Source: Acidobacteriota bacterium (lineage in GTDB: Bacteria > Acidobacteriota > Blastocatellia > Pyrinomonadales > Pyrinomonadaceae). Taken from it: DNA of 64,000 bases. Under the pieces are notes generated by a model. It did not search any database and was not told the origin of the DNA. It saw only the letters and a list, made by a program, of their open reading frames with translations. This document shows, one piece after another, positions 56,101 through 63,528 of the stretch. The stretch covers positions 62,001-126,000 of the forward strand of contig JAHBSM010000009.1 of NCBI GenBank assembly GCA_019639115.1. Reading direction: 5' to 3'. A program made the translations under genes and the position numbers. The first letter of the stretch is position 1. Every line of letters starts with the position of its first letter.

Positions 56101-57593
56101 CCGGCGACCTGGGACGCGTGGACGACGATGGCAATCTGTATATCGTCGGCCGGTCAAAGGACGTCATAATCGATTCAAACGGCAAGAACATTTACCCGGA
56201 CGAGATCGAGGATCTATACGGCAAATCGCTGTATATCAAGGAGTTAAGCGTCGTCGGGCTGCCTGACGCAGATGGCGGCGAAAAGATCGCGGCGCTCGTT
56301 GTCCCCGACTACGAACACGATATCGCCCTGACTAGGAGCGAGGCGAATAAGAAGATCGAGGAACATTTTCGCGAGGTCTCCGCCGGCCTGCCATTCTTCA
56401 AACGCATCAAGGTGCTGCATATCACGCCATTCGAACTGCCAAGGACGGCCACGCGAAAGGTCAAACGCCCGGAAGTGGTCGAGATGCTTGTCACGCTCGA
56501 GGAACGGAGCCGGTCAAAGACGCGATCGGTCGTCGAAGCCAAAGGCGATGATAACCTAGTATGGATCCGTAAGGTCGTCGCCAGCGTTTCCAATAGGCCG
56601 CTCGCCGACGTTGTCGTGGACGATCGTCTTGCGGATCTCGGATTCGATTCTCTGATGTTCGTCGAGCTGCAGGCGGCGATCGAGGACGCGGGCGGCCGCG
56701 TGCTGTCGCCGGATACGCTTAGCGAGGTGCAGACCGTCCGCGAGCTGCTTACGGCGGTTCAGCGGGTCGATCGTAATAAGAAACTCGCCGACGAACCAAA
56801 GATCGAGGAGAAAAAGGACGAGGACGAGATCTACATACCGGGCATCGTCCGCCGGGTCGGCAACGCGATAGTTGACCTGGCACAGGAGACTCTCTATTCG
56901 ACCGTTCTTGACACTTCGATCGAAGGCCAGCCGAATGTGCCGCTGCATGTGAATTTCATCGTGGCGCCCAACCACACGTCACACCTCGATACAGGCCTCG
57001 TCAAACGAGCGCTCGGCAAGGATGTCGCGGAACAGACCGTTGCGGTCGCGGCCGCCGATTACTGGTTCGATACAAAATACAAGCGTGCGTATATGAACAA
57101 TTTTACAACGCTCGTACCGATCGAACGCACCGGCAGCCTGCGTCAATCGCTTCGTCACGTGACCCAGATCCTAAGCGACGGCTACAACGCGCTCATCTTT
57201 CCCGAGGGCGGCCGTCAGGAAAGCGGCCGTATCGCGGAATTCAAGCCGATCATCGGGTACCTCGCGTTGAATCAAAAGATCGGAATTCTCCCGATCTACA
57301 TTTGGGGCACCTACGAGGCCTTTCCAAAAGGAATGGTCATACCCAAATCCAGCAGCATCGGAGCAAAGGTCGGAGCCAAGGTTGGCCGCTTCCTTGACTA
57401 TGACGAGCTCCGCAGCATGACTGAGGGCGTGCCCAATACAGAAGCGTATCGCCTGATCGCGGCTCGGGTTCAGCACGAGGTCGAGAATCTCCGCGACGAC
57501 GCTCGACGCCCGTTCGACGTCGATTCGCTCAGAAAACAGTGGAAGTCCGAACGCCGAAAAGCACGAAAACAGGAGCATGTGATCGATGACTAG
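53172..57593 (+). CDS. Four-domain fatty acyl reductase / AMP-ligase / ACP / PlsC acyltransferase (ElbD-like)
   Basis: 1473 residues. (1) FAR-type reductase, about 1-420: NAD(P) loop GGTGFVG (18-24) and catalytic YTYSK (Tyr274, Lys278), with a charged coiled-coil insert at about 195-265. (2) AMP-binding ligase, about 555-1100: TSGTTG (726-731), GYGLTESSP, LRTGDLGRVDDDG, and a C-terminal lysine in TRKVKR. (3) Acyl carrier domain, about 1120-1205: GFDSL with phosphopantetheine Ser1160. (4) PlsC acyltransferase, about 1245-1470: His1268-x4-Asp1273 (NHTSHLD) and PEGGR (1344-1348). This resembles ElbD, the multifunctional enzyme of myxobacterial ether-lipid synthesis. Predicted job: activate a fatty acid, carry it on ACP, reduce it to alcohol, and acylate a glycerol backbone. 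Function is inferred. Confidence 0.88.
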   Translation: MKLSPTETFKGKKIFFIGGTGFVGKVTLSMLLHNFPDIGKVYATVRARDANESKIRFWTSIVTSPTFDPLREKYGDGFEDFIRAKVVPVNGDVGNEYLGMEEAEAAKIMRQCDVIINGAGNVTFNPPLESALRTNINGSNNIIKLARMMKKPRLVHVSTCFVAGKRSGPIWENEPVVGYFPRKNELTGTTFDVNREIEDCARLSEQARQEADDAVQAAKFREQARARFIDEGRDPDDEAELKSAIFRERKMWIRERTTELGAERAEYWGWTNIYTYSKSLAEQIIASQDDIVKTLVRPSIVESSQAYPFPGWNEGFTTTAPLILIALKGQPVIPVNEKLILDIIPVDMVAGVIIAAAMNVLVDPDPPLVFQASSGDSNPNDMKRIVGLVGLYKRKHFSEKETGNKLANRVAGMLETASVKQRTYELTSAPMLNKLADRADDMMDRAMPRWGGGRIGNWIADVKKSTEEFKRTTKETMDAFAMFKPFMIDNEYLYRSDNVRALMSSVKERERALLPWYPDRLDWYDYWLNVHFPGMRKWVLPTLEEELKAQEKRSYTYKDLLDLFDTSVKRFPTRVAMRIERDGRKEQYTFADVRELTLRAAGFFAKNGIASGSRVILFSHNMPEWGLSYFGILKTGATAIPIDPASSETEIVNFARAGEASAIILSERLEAEHPGLKKALKDAGLEVKAWTFGEVFEMRSETEEAKRTALLPAKIHSNSIASLIFTSGTTGTPKAVMLSHKNFVNMVSMLSSVLEMDLTDGVLSVLPMHHTFEFSAGFLTPFSNGTQITYLNELNAEELSHAIENGHVTGMVGVPALWEMLHRRIKTRLRERGDWLADLADNVIDFNAWIRDNTPFNLGPIIFFPIHQGMGGKMRYLISGGSALSEKVQKDLHGLGFTVLEGYGLTESSPVLTVARPGNKLLKGSVGKPLPGVEVRIDSPDENGVGEVLARGQNVMVGYFNNDEATDAVLQDRWLRTGDLGRVDDDGNLYIVGRSKDVIIDSNGKNIYPDEIEDLYGKSLYIKELSVVGLPDADGGEKIAALVVPDYEHDIALTRSEANKKIEEHFREVSAGLPFFKRIKVLHITPFELPRTATRKVKRPEVVEMLVTLEERSRSKTRSVVEAKGDDNLVWIRKVVASVSNRPLADVVVDDRLADLGFDSLMFVELQAAIEDAGGRVLSPDTLSEVQTVRELLTAVQRVDRNKKLADEPKIEEKKDEDEIYIPGIVRRVGNAIVDLAQETLYSTVLDTSIEGQPNVPLHVNFIVAPNHTSHLDTGLVKRALGKDVAEQTVAVAAADYWFDTKYKRAYMNNFTTLVPIERTGSLRQSLRHVTQILSDGYNALIFPEGGRQESGRIAEFKPIIGYLALNQKIGILPIYIWGTYEAFPKGMVIPKSSSIGAKVGAKVGRFLDYDELRSMTEGVPNTEAYRLIAARVQHEVENLRDDARRPFDVDSLRKQWKSERRKARKQEHVIDD

Positions 57594-58935
57594 GTACGCG
57601 ATCATTGTGTTCGTCCTCGTAACTGCCTTGTGTTCAATGACTGCGGCACAGAAGGTCGATCGCTCGGCGTTGGCCGAGCAGGTCAGGGCCGAATTCATGC
57701 ACGCCTGGACTGGCTACAAGACACATTGCTGGGGACACGATGACCTCAAGCCGCTCAGCCGCACGTGCCGCGACTGGTACGGCGAAACGCTGCTAATGAC
57801 CGCGGTCGATTCGCTCGACTCGCTTTACATGTTGGGCTTCAAGCAGGAAGCGGACATAACACGCGAGTATGTCGTCAAGAATCTGTCTTTCGACAAGAGT
57901 ATCGAGGTCCAGAATTTTGAGATCACGATACGCATACTCGGCGGGCTTCTCTCTGCCTACCAGATGTCGAACGACAAGCGGCTCCTCGATCTCGCGGACG
58001 ACCTCGGACGCCGACTGCTCCCTGTGTTCGATTCACCAACGGGCATGCCGTATAAATACGTCGATCTCAAGACCGGCAAGACCCGCGACCCTATTTCGAA
58101 TCCCGCCGAGACCGGCACGCTTCTCCTGGAGTTCGGAACTTTGGCGAAGCTGACAGGCAAGACCGTGTATTACGCCAAGGCTAAACGCGCGCTAGTCGAA
58201 ACATACAAGAGACGTTCGGCGATCGGCCTCGTGGGAACGAATATCAATGTCGAGACCGGCGAGTGGACCAATACGGCAAGCCACGTCAGCGGCGAGATAG
58301 ATTCCTACTACGAATATTTATATAAATGCTGGCAGCTTTTTGGCGACGGCGAATGCAGGCAGATGTGGGATACAAGCATAGCCGCGATCAATAGATATCT
58401 CGCTGATGAGATAGACGGCGGCCTTTGGTATGGCCACGCCGATATGAACACAGGCAGCCGCACCGCCACCACTACAGGAGCTCTCGATGCATTCTTTCCG
58501 GGCCTGCTTGTGATCTCGGGCGACATCCCGCGTGCCCGCAGGCTTCAGGATTCGCTTTACAAAATGTGGCAGGCAAATGGGATCGAACCGGAAGTGTACG
58601 ATTATAGGGCCTCGACGGTCGTCCATGCCGGCTATCCGCTGCGTCCCGAGATCGTCGAATCGACCTACTACCTTTACCGCACGACCGGCGACCCGATCTA
58701 CTTTGCGATGGGCAAGCAAATGTGGGGCGACCTTGTGAAATATTGCCGCACTGATTCGGCATATGCCGGGCTCAAAAGTGTAGTCACCAAGGAGAAACAG
58801 GATTATATGCACAGCTTCCTCTTCGCTGAGACGTTCAAGTATTTTTACCTGCTTTTCGCCGACCGGAAGCTGATCGACACCAAGCGGACGACCTTTACGA
58901 CCGAAGCACATCCGATCCGCAGGACCTGGAAATAA
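57586..58935 (+). CDS. GH47 alpha-1,2-mannosidase, exported
   Basis: 449 residues with a signal peptide (to about residue 21, MTAAQ). The catalytic (alpha/alpha)7 barrel is clear: HAWTGYKTHCWGHDDLKPLS, VDSLDSLYMLGF, FEITIRILGGLLSAY, LRPEIVESTYYLYRTTGDP, AETFKYFYLLF, FTTEAHP. Residues matching the GH47 active site are present: Glu112, Asp239, Glu355, and the calcium-binding Thr439. Family GH47 is mostly eukaryotic (ER and Golgi mannosidase I); few bacterial members are known. The ATG overlaps the ElbD-like stop by 8 bases, and its stop shares a base with the next start, so it is built into this operon. The substrate is probably an alpha-mannoside on glycan or glycolipid. Confidence 0.9.
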   Translation: MTRYAIIVFVLVTALCSMTAAQKVDRSALAEQVRAEFMHAWTGYKTHCWGHDDLKPLSRTCRDWYGETLLMTAVDSLDSLYMLGFKQEADITREYVVKNLSFDKSIEVQNFEITIRILGGLLSAYQMSNDKRLLDLADDLGRRLLPVFDSPTGMPYKYVDLKTGKTRDPISNPAETGTLLLEFGTLAKLTGKTVYYAKAKRALVETYKRRSAIGLVGTNINVETGEWTNTASHVSGEIDSYYEYLYKCWQLFGDGECRQMWDTSIAAINRYLADEIDGGLWYGHADMNTGSRTATTTGALDAFFPGLLVISGDIPRARRLQDSLYKMWQANGIEPEVYDYRASTVVHAGYPLRPEIVESTYYLYRTTGDPIYFAMGKQMWGDLVKYCRTDSAYAGLKSVVTKEKQDYMHSFLFAETFKYFYLLFADRKLIDTKRTTFTTEAHPIRRTWK

Positions 58936-59963
58936 TGGCAAAAAAGAAAGCTCTCGAGAAAGTCGAAAAGAAGATCCTGATAACCGGCGGGACCGGGTTT
59001 CTGGGCACGCATATAGTGCGTCAATTGCTCGACGCGGGTGAGCGGAATCTGCGGGTCATGGCATCCCGCGTGCCTGAATGGATGAAGGACGCCGGCGTCA
59101 AAGCTGTCGAAGGCTCGGTGACGGACCGCGAAGATGTCGCCCGTGCGTGCAGGAATGCCTCGGCGATATTCCATCTCGCAGGCAAGGTCTCGCGAGACAA
59201 TTCGGATGCCACCGCGATGAACCGGATACATCTCGAGGGCACTCGCCTCCTGTGCGAGGCCGCACGCGAGAGCGGCGTAGGCGTGATGATCCTTGCGTCT
59301 TCGTCCGGTACTATTGCCGTATCGGAGACCCCTGAGGAGATCGACGAGACCTACCCGCAGCCGGTGGCCTTGATATCGCAATGGGCGTATTACGCTTCGA
59401 AATATTATCAGGAGCGGACCGCTGTCGAGAATTTTGACGGCGACGGACGCAGGCTCGTGATCATGAATCCATCGCTGCTGCTCGGCCCGGATGATGAGCG
59501 TCTATCGTCCACTAAGCCGATACTCGACCACCTCGGCCGCAAGGTGCCGTATTGCCCCGGCGGCGGGTTGAACTTCGTAGATGTGCGCGACGCAGCCGCC
59601 GCGTTCATTTCCGCATTGGACAAGGGCCGCCATATGGAGCGGTATCTGCTCGGCGCCGAGAATATGACGTTCGCCGAGTTCTTCGCACGCATCGAACGCC
59701 TCTCAGGCGTTCCGGCTCCGTCGCTTCGAGTGCCAAAGCGGTTCGCGACCGCGGGTTCCACTGTGATCGAGTCGATATTTACAAATTGGGGACGTAAGTC
59801 GCCCGTGATGACGACCGAGGTCGAGCAGGCTGAGCACTTCTGGTATTTCACATCGCGCAAAGCGACAGAGGAGCTGGGGTTCGCCCCCCGCGACCCTCAG
59901 GAGACGATCAACGCGACCATCGCTTACATACGCCGAAACTTCCTCGGCGAAGGTGTCTTCTAG
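58935..59963 (+). CDS. NAD-dependent epimerase/dehydratase-type SDR (DFR-like)
   Basis: 342-residue extended SDR. It has a cofactor loop ILITGGTGFLGTHIV and a Ser/Tyr/Lys site in ILASSSG and YYASKYYQE. The pattern is closest to dihydroflavonol reductase/3-beta-hydroxysteroid dehydrogenase-like enzymes, which often act on lipid or polyketide ketones. A Lys-rich leader precedes the loop. Overlaps the GH47 stop by one base (TAATG), ending the run. Within the proposed lipid pathway it could reduce a keto group, for example of a dihydroxyacetone-phosphate-type ether lipid; this is inference. Confidence 0.82.
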   Translation: MAKKKALEKVEKKILITGGTGFLGTHIVRQLLDAGERNLRVMASRVPEWMKDAGVKAVEGSVTDREDVARACRNASAIFHLAGKVSRDNSDATAMNRIHLEGTRLLCEAARESGVGVMILASSSGTIAVSETPEEIDETYPQPVALISQWAYYASKYYQERTAVENFDGDGRRLVIMNPSLLLGPDDERLSSTKPILDHLGRKVPYCPGGGLNFVDVRDAAAAFISALDKGRHMERYLLGAENMTFAEFFARIERLSGVPAPSLRVPKRFATAGSTVIESIFTNWGRKSPVMTTEVEQAEHFWYFTSRKATEELGFAPRDPQETINATIAYIRRNFLGEGVF

Positions 59964-60389
59964 CTAGTTCTGCTTTCCAAAAAAGAAGAAAAAGAACATC
60001 GCGGCGTGGCGCTGGCTGACGCCTTCGGCATACCCGAGCGTTTTACGCGACGCATCTTCGACGCGCCCGTTAGAGAGTACATAACCGAGCGTCGAGCGGC
60101 TGGAGCTTTCGACCCGGCCGTTATCGAGAATGTAGCCGAGTGTTCTGCGCGAGGCATCTTCGACAGTGCCCGAACTCGAGATATAGCCGAGCGTGGTGCG
60201 GCTCGAGTTCTCGATCCGTCCATTTTCGAGAAAATACCCGAGCGTACGGCCGGAGCCGTCCTCGACCGTTCCGCTCGAGCTTATACGACCGATCGTTTTA
60301 CGGCTGGCGTCCTCGATACGCTGTGCGGCGGCCGAGACCGAGAACACCGCGACCGCCGCGAGGGTCAATATCAAGACGCGTTCTTTCAT
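59964..60389 (-). CDS. Secreted 17-residue-repeat (beta-flower-like) protein
   Basis: 141 residues: signal peptide (to about residue 23), then six tandem 17-residue repeats (25-41, 42-58, 59-75, 76-92, 93-109, 110-126) of the form V/I-E-D-A-S-R-x-T-L-G-Y-I-x-x-x-G-R/T, alternating in a 34-residue pattern. The end is a run of six phenylalanines. It resembles the Bacteroidota '5-fold beta-flower' proteins, whose repeats form a beta structure; function unknown. Its stop abuts the SDR stop with no gap. The repeated DNA is coding, not CRISPR. Confidence 0.72.
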   Translation of the reverse strand: MKERVLILTLAAVAVFSVSAAAQRIEDASRKTIGRISSSGTVEDGSGRTLGYFLENGRIENSSRTTLGYISSSGTVEDASRRTLGYILDNGRVESSSRSTLGYVLSNGRVEDASRKTLGYAEGVSQRHAAMFFFFFFGKQN

Positions 60390-60398
60390 AGTTCTACC

Positions 60399-62141
60399 TC
60401 AGTTGCCCGCAAGGCGCCTTGCGGCGTCCACCGCTTCACGATTGTCAGGGTCCATCGAGGCCGCCTGTTCGTAAAAACGCCGAGCGTCGGCTCGTCGGCC
60501 GGCTTTTTCCATTGCTGCGGCGTACTCTCCCAAAGCTCTCGATGCCGTCGGCTTTGAGATGCTGCCGTCAGCAGAAGAAGATGCCTTCTGAAGCGCGGCC
60601 TCCGCGTCCGCCAGCCTGCCCTGTCGCGAACGGACGACGCTAAGATGAGCGTAGAGAATTCCCCAACTTGGACGCAGCTTGATCGCGTTCTCCAGATCAC
60701 GCCCGGCTTCGTCAAGACGCCCGAGGTCCATCCTCAGCAGCCCGAGAACATTCAGGGAATCGGCCGAAGGAGCCTCGCCTGACAGCAGTTCGGTGCATTG
60801 GGGCTCGGCAAAAGAAGCCGGGCGGTTCTTTGCGTAATAAAGGCATAGATTGGTCTTCACCATATTGTTGTTCACAGTATGGCGAAGCGAATGTTCGTAT
60901 AGAGTGGCGGAATCATGCCAGAGCGATGTCTGTTTGTAAGCAAGGACCGTAAAGGCCGCGATGGGCAACAAAGCAGACGCGGCCGCGACCGGCAGCGGGA
61001 CCCGCAGCCGGTCGATCAACTCTGCCGAGAGCCCGGCGATCATCATGAACAGTCCAAAGTAAGGAATGTAAGTGTATCTGTCCGCCAGAGCTTGGCCGCC
61101 AACCTGGATGACGCCGATCACCGGGACCAGAGTCCCAAGGTACCAAAGCCATCCGACGATCAGAAAAGGACGTCTCGACCGCTGCTGTACAAAAACCGCC
61201 GTCAGCAAGACAAGCACGACGACGGCGCCGGCAATCGCTGCTCCGCTGATCTCGCGATCGAACGGATACCAGAAGCTCAGAGGCCACGGCCAGAACATCA
61301 TCGCAATGTATTTCACATACGAAACTGCGACATTGCCCGCACGCATTCCTAGAGGGAGATACTCGAACGTCGCTGTCGCACCCGCTGCTGATTGAGCGGC
61401 GTAAGTGATAACGCTCGAGGCGGCGGCGAGGATGAACAGCGGGACCTTTTCGACGATAAGCGGCTTCAGATCCGATCTCGACCGAAGCCGGCCCAGGCTC
61501 CAATAGTCGCAAAGGAGCAGGACAAAAGGCAGCGTGACAAGCATCGGCTTCGACATCAGCCCGAGCACAAATGCAGCGACCGTCGCGACCATCCATTTGC
61601 GCTTGTCCCGCACATTCTTCAATCGGGCAGCATCCGAATACCGAAAGTAAGCGAGCATTGTCAACATCCAAAAGATCGCCGACAATACGTCCTTGCGTTC
61701 GGCTGCCCAGGCGACCGATTCGACGTGAGCCGGATGCACGGCAAACAGTGCTGCGATAAACGCTCCCTGCCAAACGCTGCCCATCAGCCGTTTGAAGACA
61801 AAGTACGCAAGTATCGATGCAATGGTGTGAAAGACTGCATTGACGACGTGAAATGCTCCTGCGTTTTGTCCAAATAGGCTCACGTCCAGCATATGCGAAA
61901 GCCATGTGACCGGATGCCAATTCGCCGAATAGAACGCGGTGAAAGCCCACGCGATCGACCTGCCGTTCAGCCCGGACAAGACCATTGGATTCTCGTAGAT
62001 ATACGCTCGATCATCGATGTTTATCAGTTCGAATCCGGCCGTCTGGCCGTAGATGATCGCACATATGACCGCCAACCCTACGACGATCAATATGCTGCGA
62101 TATTTGCCTATATGATCCGGGTCGAGCCCCGTTTCTTTCAC
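60399..62141 (-). CDS. TMTC-like membrane glycosyltransferase with TPR tail
   Basis: 580 residues with about ten to twelve transmembrane helices, then TPR-like repeats in the last about 150 residues. It shows NIDDRAYIYENPMV (an acidic pair in the first external loop, as in GT-C enzymes), ANWHPVTWLSHMLDVSLFGQ and HPAHVESVAWAAERKDVLSA. This is the pattern of the TMTC/DUF1736-type family, whose eukaryotic members are O-mannosyltransferases. I chose GTG 62141, which overlaps the APC gene stop (GTGA), rather than an upstream start inside that gene. The sugar and target are unknown; a mannosidase gene lies nearby. Confidence 0.78.
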   Translation of the reverse strand: MKETGLDPDHIGKYRSILIVVGLAVICAIIYGQTAGFELINIDDRAYIYENPMVLSGLNGRSIAWAFTAFYSANWHPVTWLSHMLDVSLFGQNAGAFHVVNAVFHTIASILAYFVFKRLMGSVWQGAFIAALFAVHPAHVESVAWAAERKDVLSAIFWMLTMLAYFRYSDAARLKNVRDKRKWMVATVAAFVLGLMSKPMLVTLPFVLLLCDYWSLGRLRSRSDLKPLIVEKVPLFILAAASSVITYAAQSAAGATATFEYLPLGMRAGNVAVSYVKYIAMMFWPWPLSFWYPFDREISGAAIAGAVVVLVLLTAVFVQQRSRRPFLIVGWLWYLGTLVPVIGVIQVGGQALADRYTYIPYFGLFMMIAGLSAELIDRLRVPLPVAAASALLPIAAFTVLAYKQTSLWHDSATLYEHSLRHTVNNNMVKTNLCLYYAKNRPASFAEPQCTELLSGEAPSADSLNVLGLLRMDLGRLDEAGRDLENAIKLRPSWGILYAHLSVVRSRQGRLADAEAALQKASSSADGSISKPTASRALGEYAAAMEKAGRRADARRFYEQAASMDPDNREAVDAARRLAGN

Positions 62142-63427
62142 TTGGATCTTCCTCTCGCTATCCGTGTGAACAAGTATATCGCGAGGCCAACGGCGGCAGC
62201 TACCGCGATCGAAATGCCTTCTTTTGCAATATCTACGTTTGTCAGCAGCCACACGATCAACACGACGGACAAGATAGCCGCGGCGATACCTAACGGCGCC
62301 TTGAACCGCGCTTCGGGAACGTCTGATCGTCGGCGAAAGATCGGCAGCGAAACGCAGGTCGTGGCATAGACCAGCAGCCGTGTGATCGTCGCTATAGCGA
62401 CGGCTGAGAGGAACGATGATCGGATGGTGAGCACGAGCATCACCGCCGAAGTGGCGATGATCGAGATGTACGGCGTCCTGAGCCTCGAATGAATACGCTC
62501 GAATGCACTCGGCAGATCGCGTTGCTCGGCCATGGCGTAGATCAATCGTGTCGAGCTGAGCACGCCTACGTTAAGATTGCCAAAGATAGACACAACGACG
62601 CCTACCGTGACAATGGCTGCGCCTGCCGGACCAAGGAACGTCATAGCGGCATCGGCGATCGGCCTTTCGCTGTTGGCAAGGCCCGGCAGCGTGCCGATCG
62701 AAACCGCCTGGATCGCGATGTAGAGCACTGTGACCAGACAAATGCCGGTGATCAGCCCGAATGGTATCGAGCGGCCCGGATCGCGCGTCTCGCCCGCGAT
62801 CACGACACTTGCTTCGAATCCTACGAATGCGTAGATCAACAGCAGCACCGCACTTGCGAACGCCGAATATTCCGGCACCACGGCAAAATTGAAATTGGCC
62901 GTGTCTATAAAGAACGCACCAACACAGGCGAAAACAACGAGCGGGAGCAGTTTGCCAACCGTAAAAATGTTGGTCATGACGGCCGACTCGCGAACGCCGA
63001 TCAGGTTGACGACTGTAATGATCGCCACGATGATCGATACAAGGATGATCCGCAGCCAGCCTTCGTTTGCACCCGGAACAAATGATCCGAGGTAAGTGAC
63101 GAGAAGATTGCAGTTGGCTGCAAAGGTCGCGACCCGAACGATCCAATACAGCCATCCGACCTCGAATCCGACGACGCTGCCAAACGCTTCTCTCGCATAC
63201 AGATAAGGCCCTCCGGTCGCCGCGAAGCGGCTCGCGACCTCGGCGTAGCAAATGACCACCAGCCCGATGATCACCGCACAAGCCGCGAATGCCGCCAGGC
63301 TGTATGAGCCGATCGTCGCATAGACCTTCGCCGGCAGCCCGAATATACCCGCGCCGATTATGGTATTGATGACGACGGCGGTCATGTCCCAGCGTCCGAG
63401 TCCGCGGATCAGCTTTTCGTTAGCCAT
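62138..63427 (-). CDS. APC-family amino acid permease
   Basis: 429 residues with twelve predicted helices of the amino acid/polyamine/organocation superfamily. Recognisable are NTIIGAGIFGLPAKV (helix 1), YAEVASRFAATGGPYLYAREAFG, and YAFVGFEASVVIAGETRDPGRSIP. The transported amino acid cannot be told. I start at ATG 63427, because the 15 residues before it are not family-like. The stop overlaps the start of the TMTC-like gene by 3 bases. Confidence 0.88.
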   Translation of the reverse strand: MANEKLIRGLGRWDMTAVVINTIIGAGIFGLPAKVYATIGSYSLAAFAACAVIIGLVVICYAEVASRFAATGGPYLYAREAFGSVVGFEVGWLYWIVRVATFAANCNLLVTYLGSFVPGANEGWLRIILVSIIVAIITVVNLIGVRESAVMTNIFTVGKLLPLVVFACVGAFFIDTANFNFAVVPEYSAFASAVLLLIYAFVGFEASVVIAGETRDPGRSIPFGLITGICLVTVLYIAIQAVSIGTLPGLANSERPIADAAMTFLGPAGAAIVTVGVVVSIFGNLNVGVLSSTRLIYAMAEQRDLPSAFERIHSRLRTPYISIIATSAVMLVLTIRSSFLSAVAIATITRLLVYATTCVSLPIFRRRSDVPEARFKAPLGIAAAILSVVLIVWLLTNVDIAKEGISIAVAAAVGLAIYLFTRIARGRSK

Positions 63428-63479
63428 ACTTCGAAAGACTTTCGGATCAGCACCGATGCGGCAGCAGCCCAAAATCGGC

Positions 63480-63485
63480 TATAAT
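63480..63485 (+). promoter_or_regulatory. Perfect -10 box before the beta-lactamase-like gene
   Basis: TATAAT at 63480-63485, 43 bases before the ATG at 63529. No good -35 is present. It lies in the short gap divergent from the APC gene. Confidence 0.4.
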
Positions 63486-63528
63486 CAAGGTTCCCGTATT
63501 TCGCTAAACGATAACACAGGTGGCATCG

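Noticed and set aside
60006-60320. CRISPR-like tandem DNA repeats
   Set aside because: The 51-base periodicity comes from the 17-residue protein repeats of a coding gene; there are no unique spacers.
60913-61950. 345-residue minus-strand frame in the TMTC-like gene
   Set aside because: Same strand but another frame. The overlapping frame has helices and TPRs, while this one is Arg-rich without structure.
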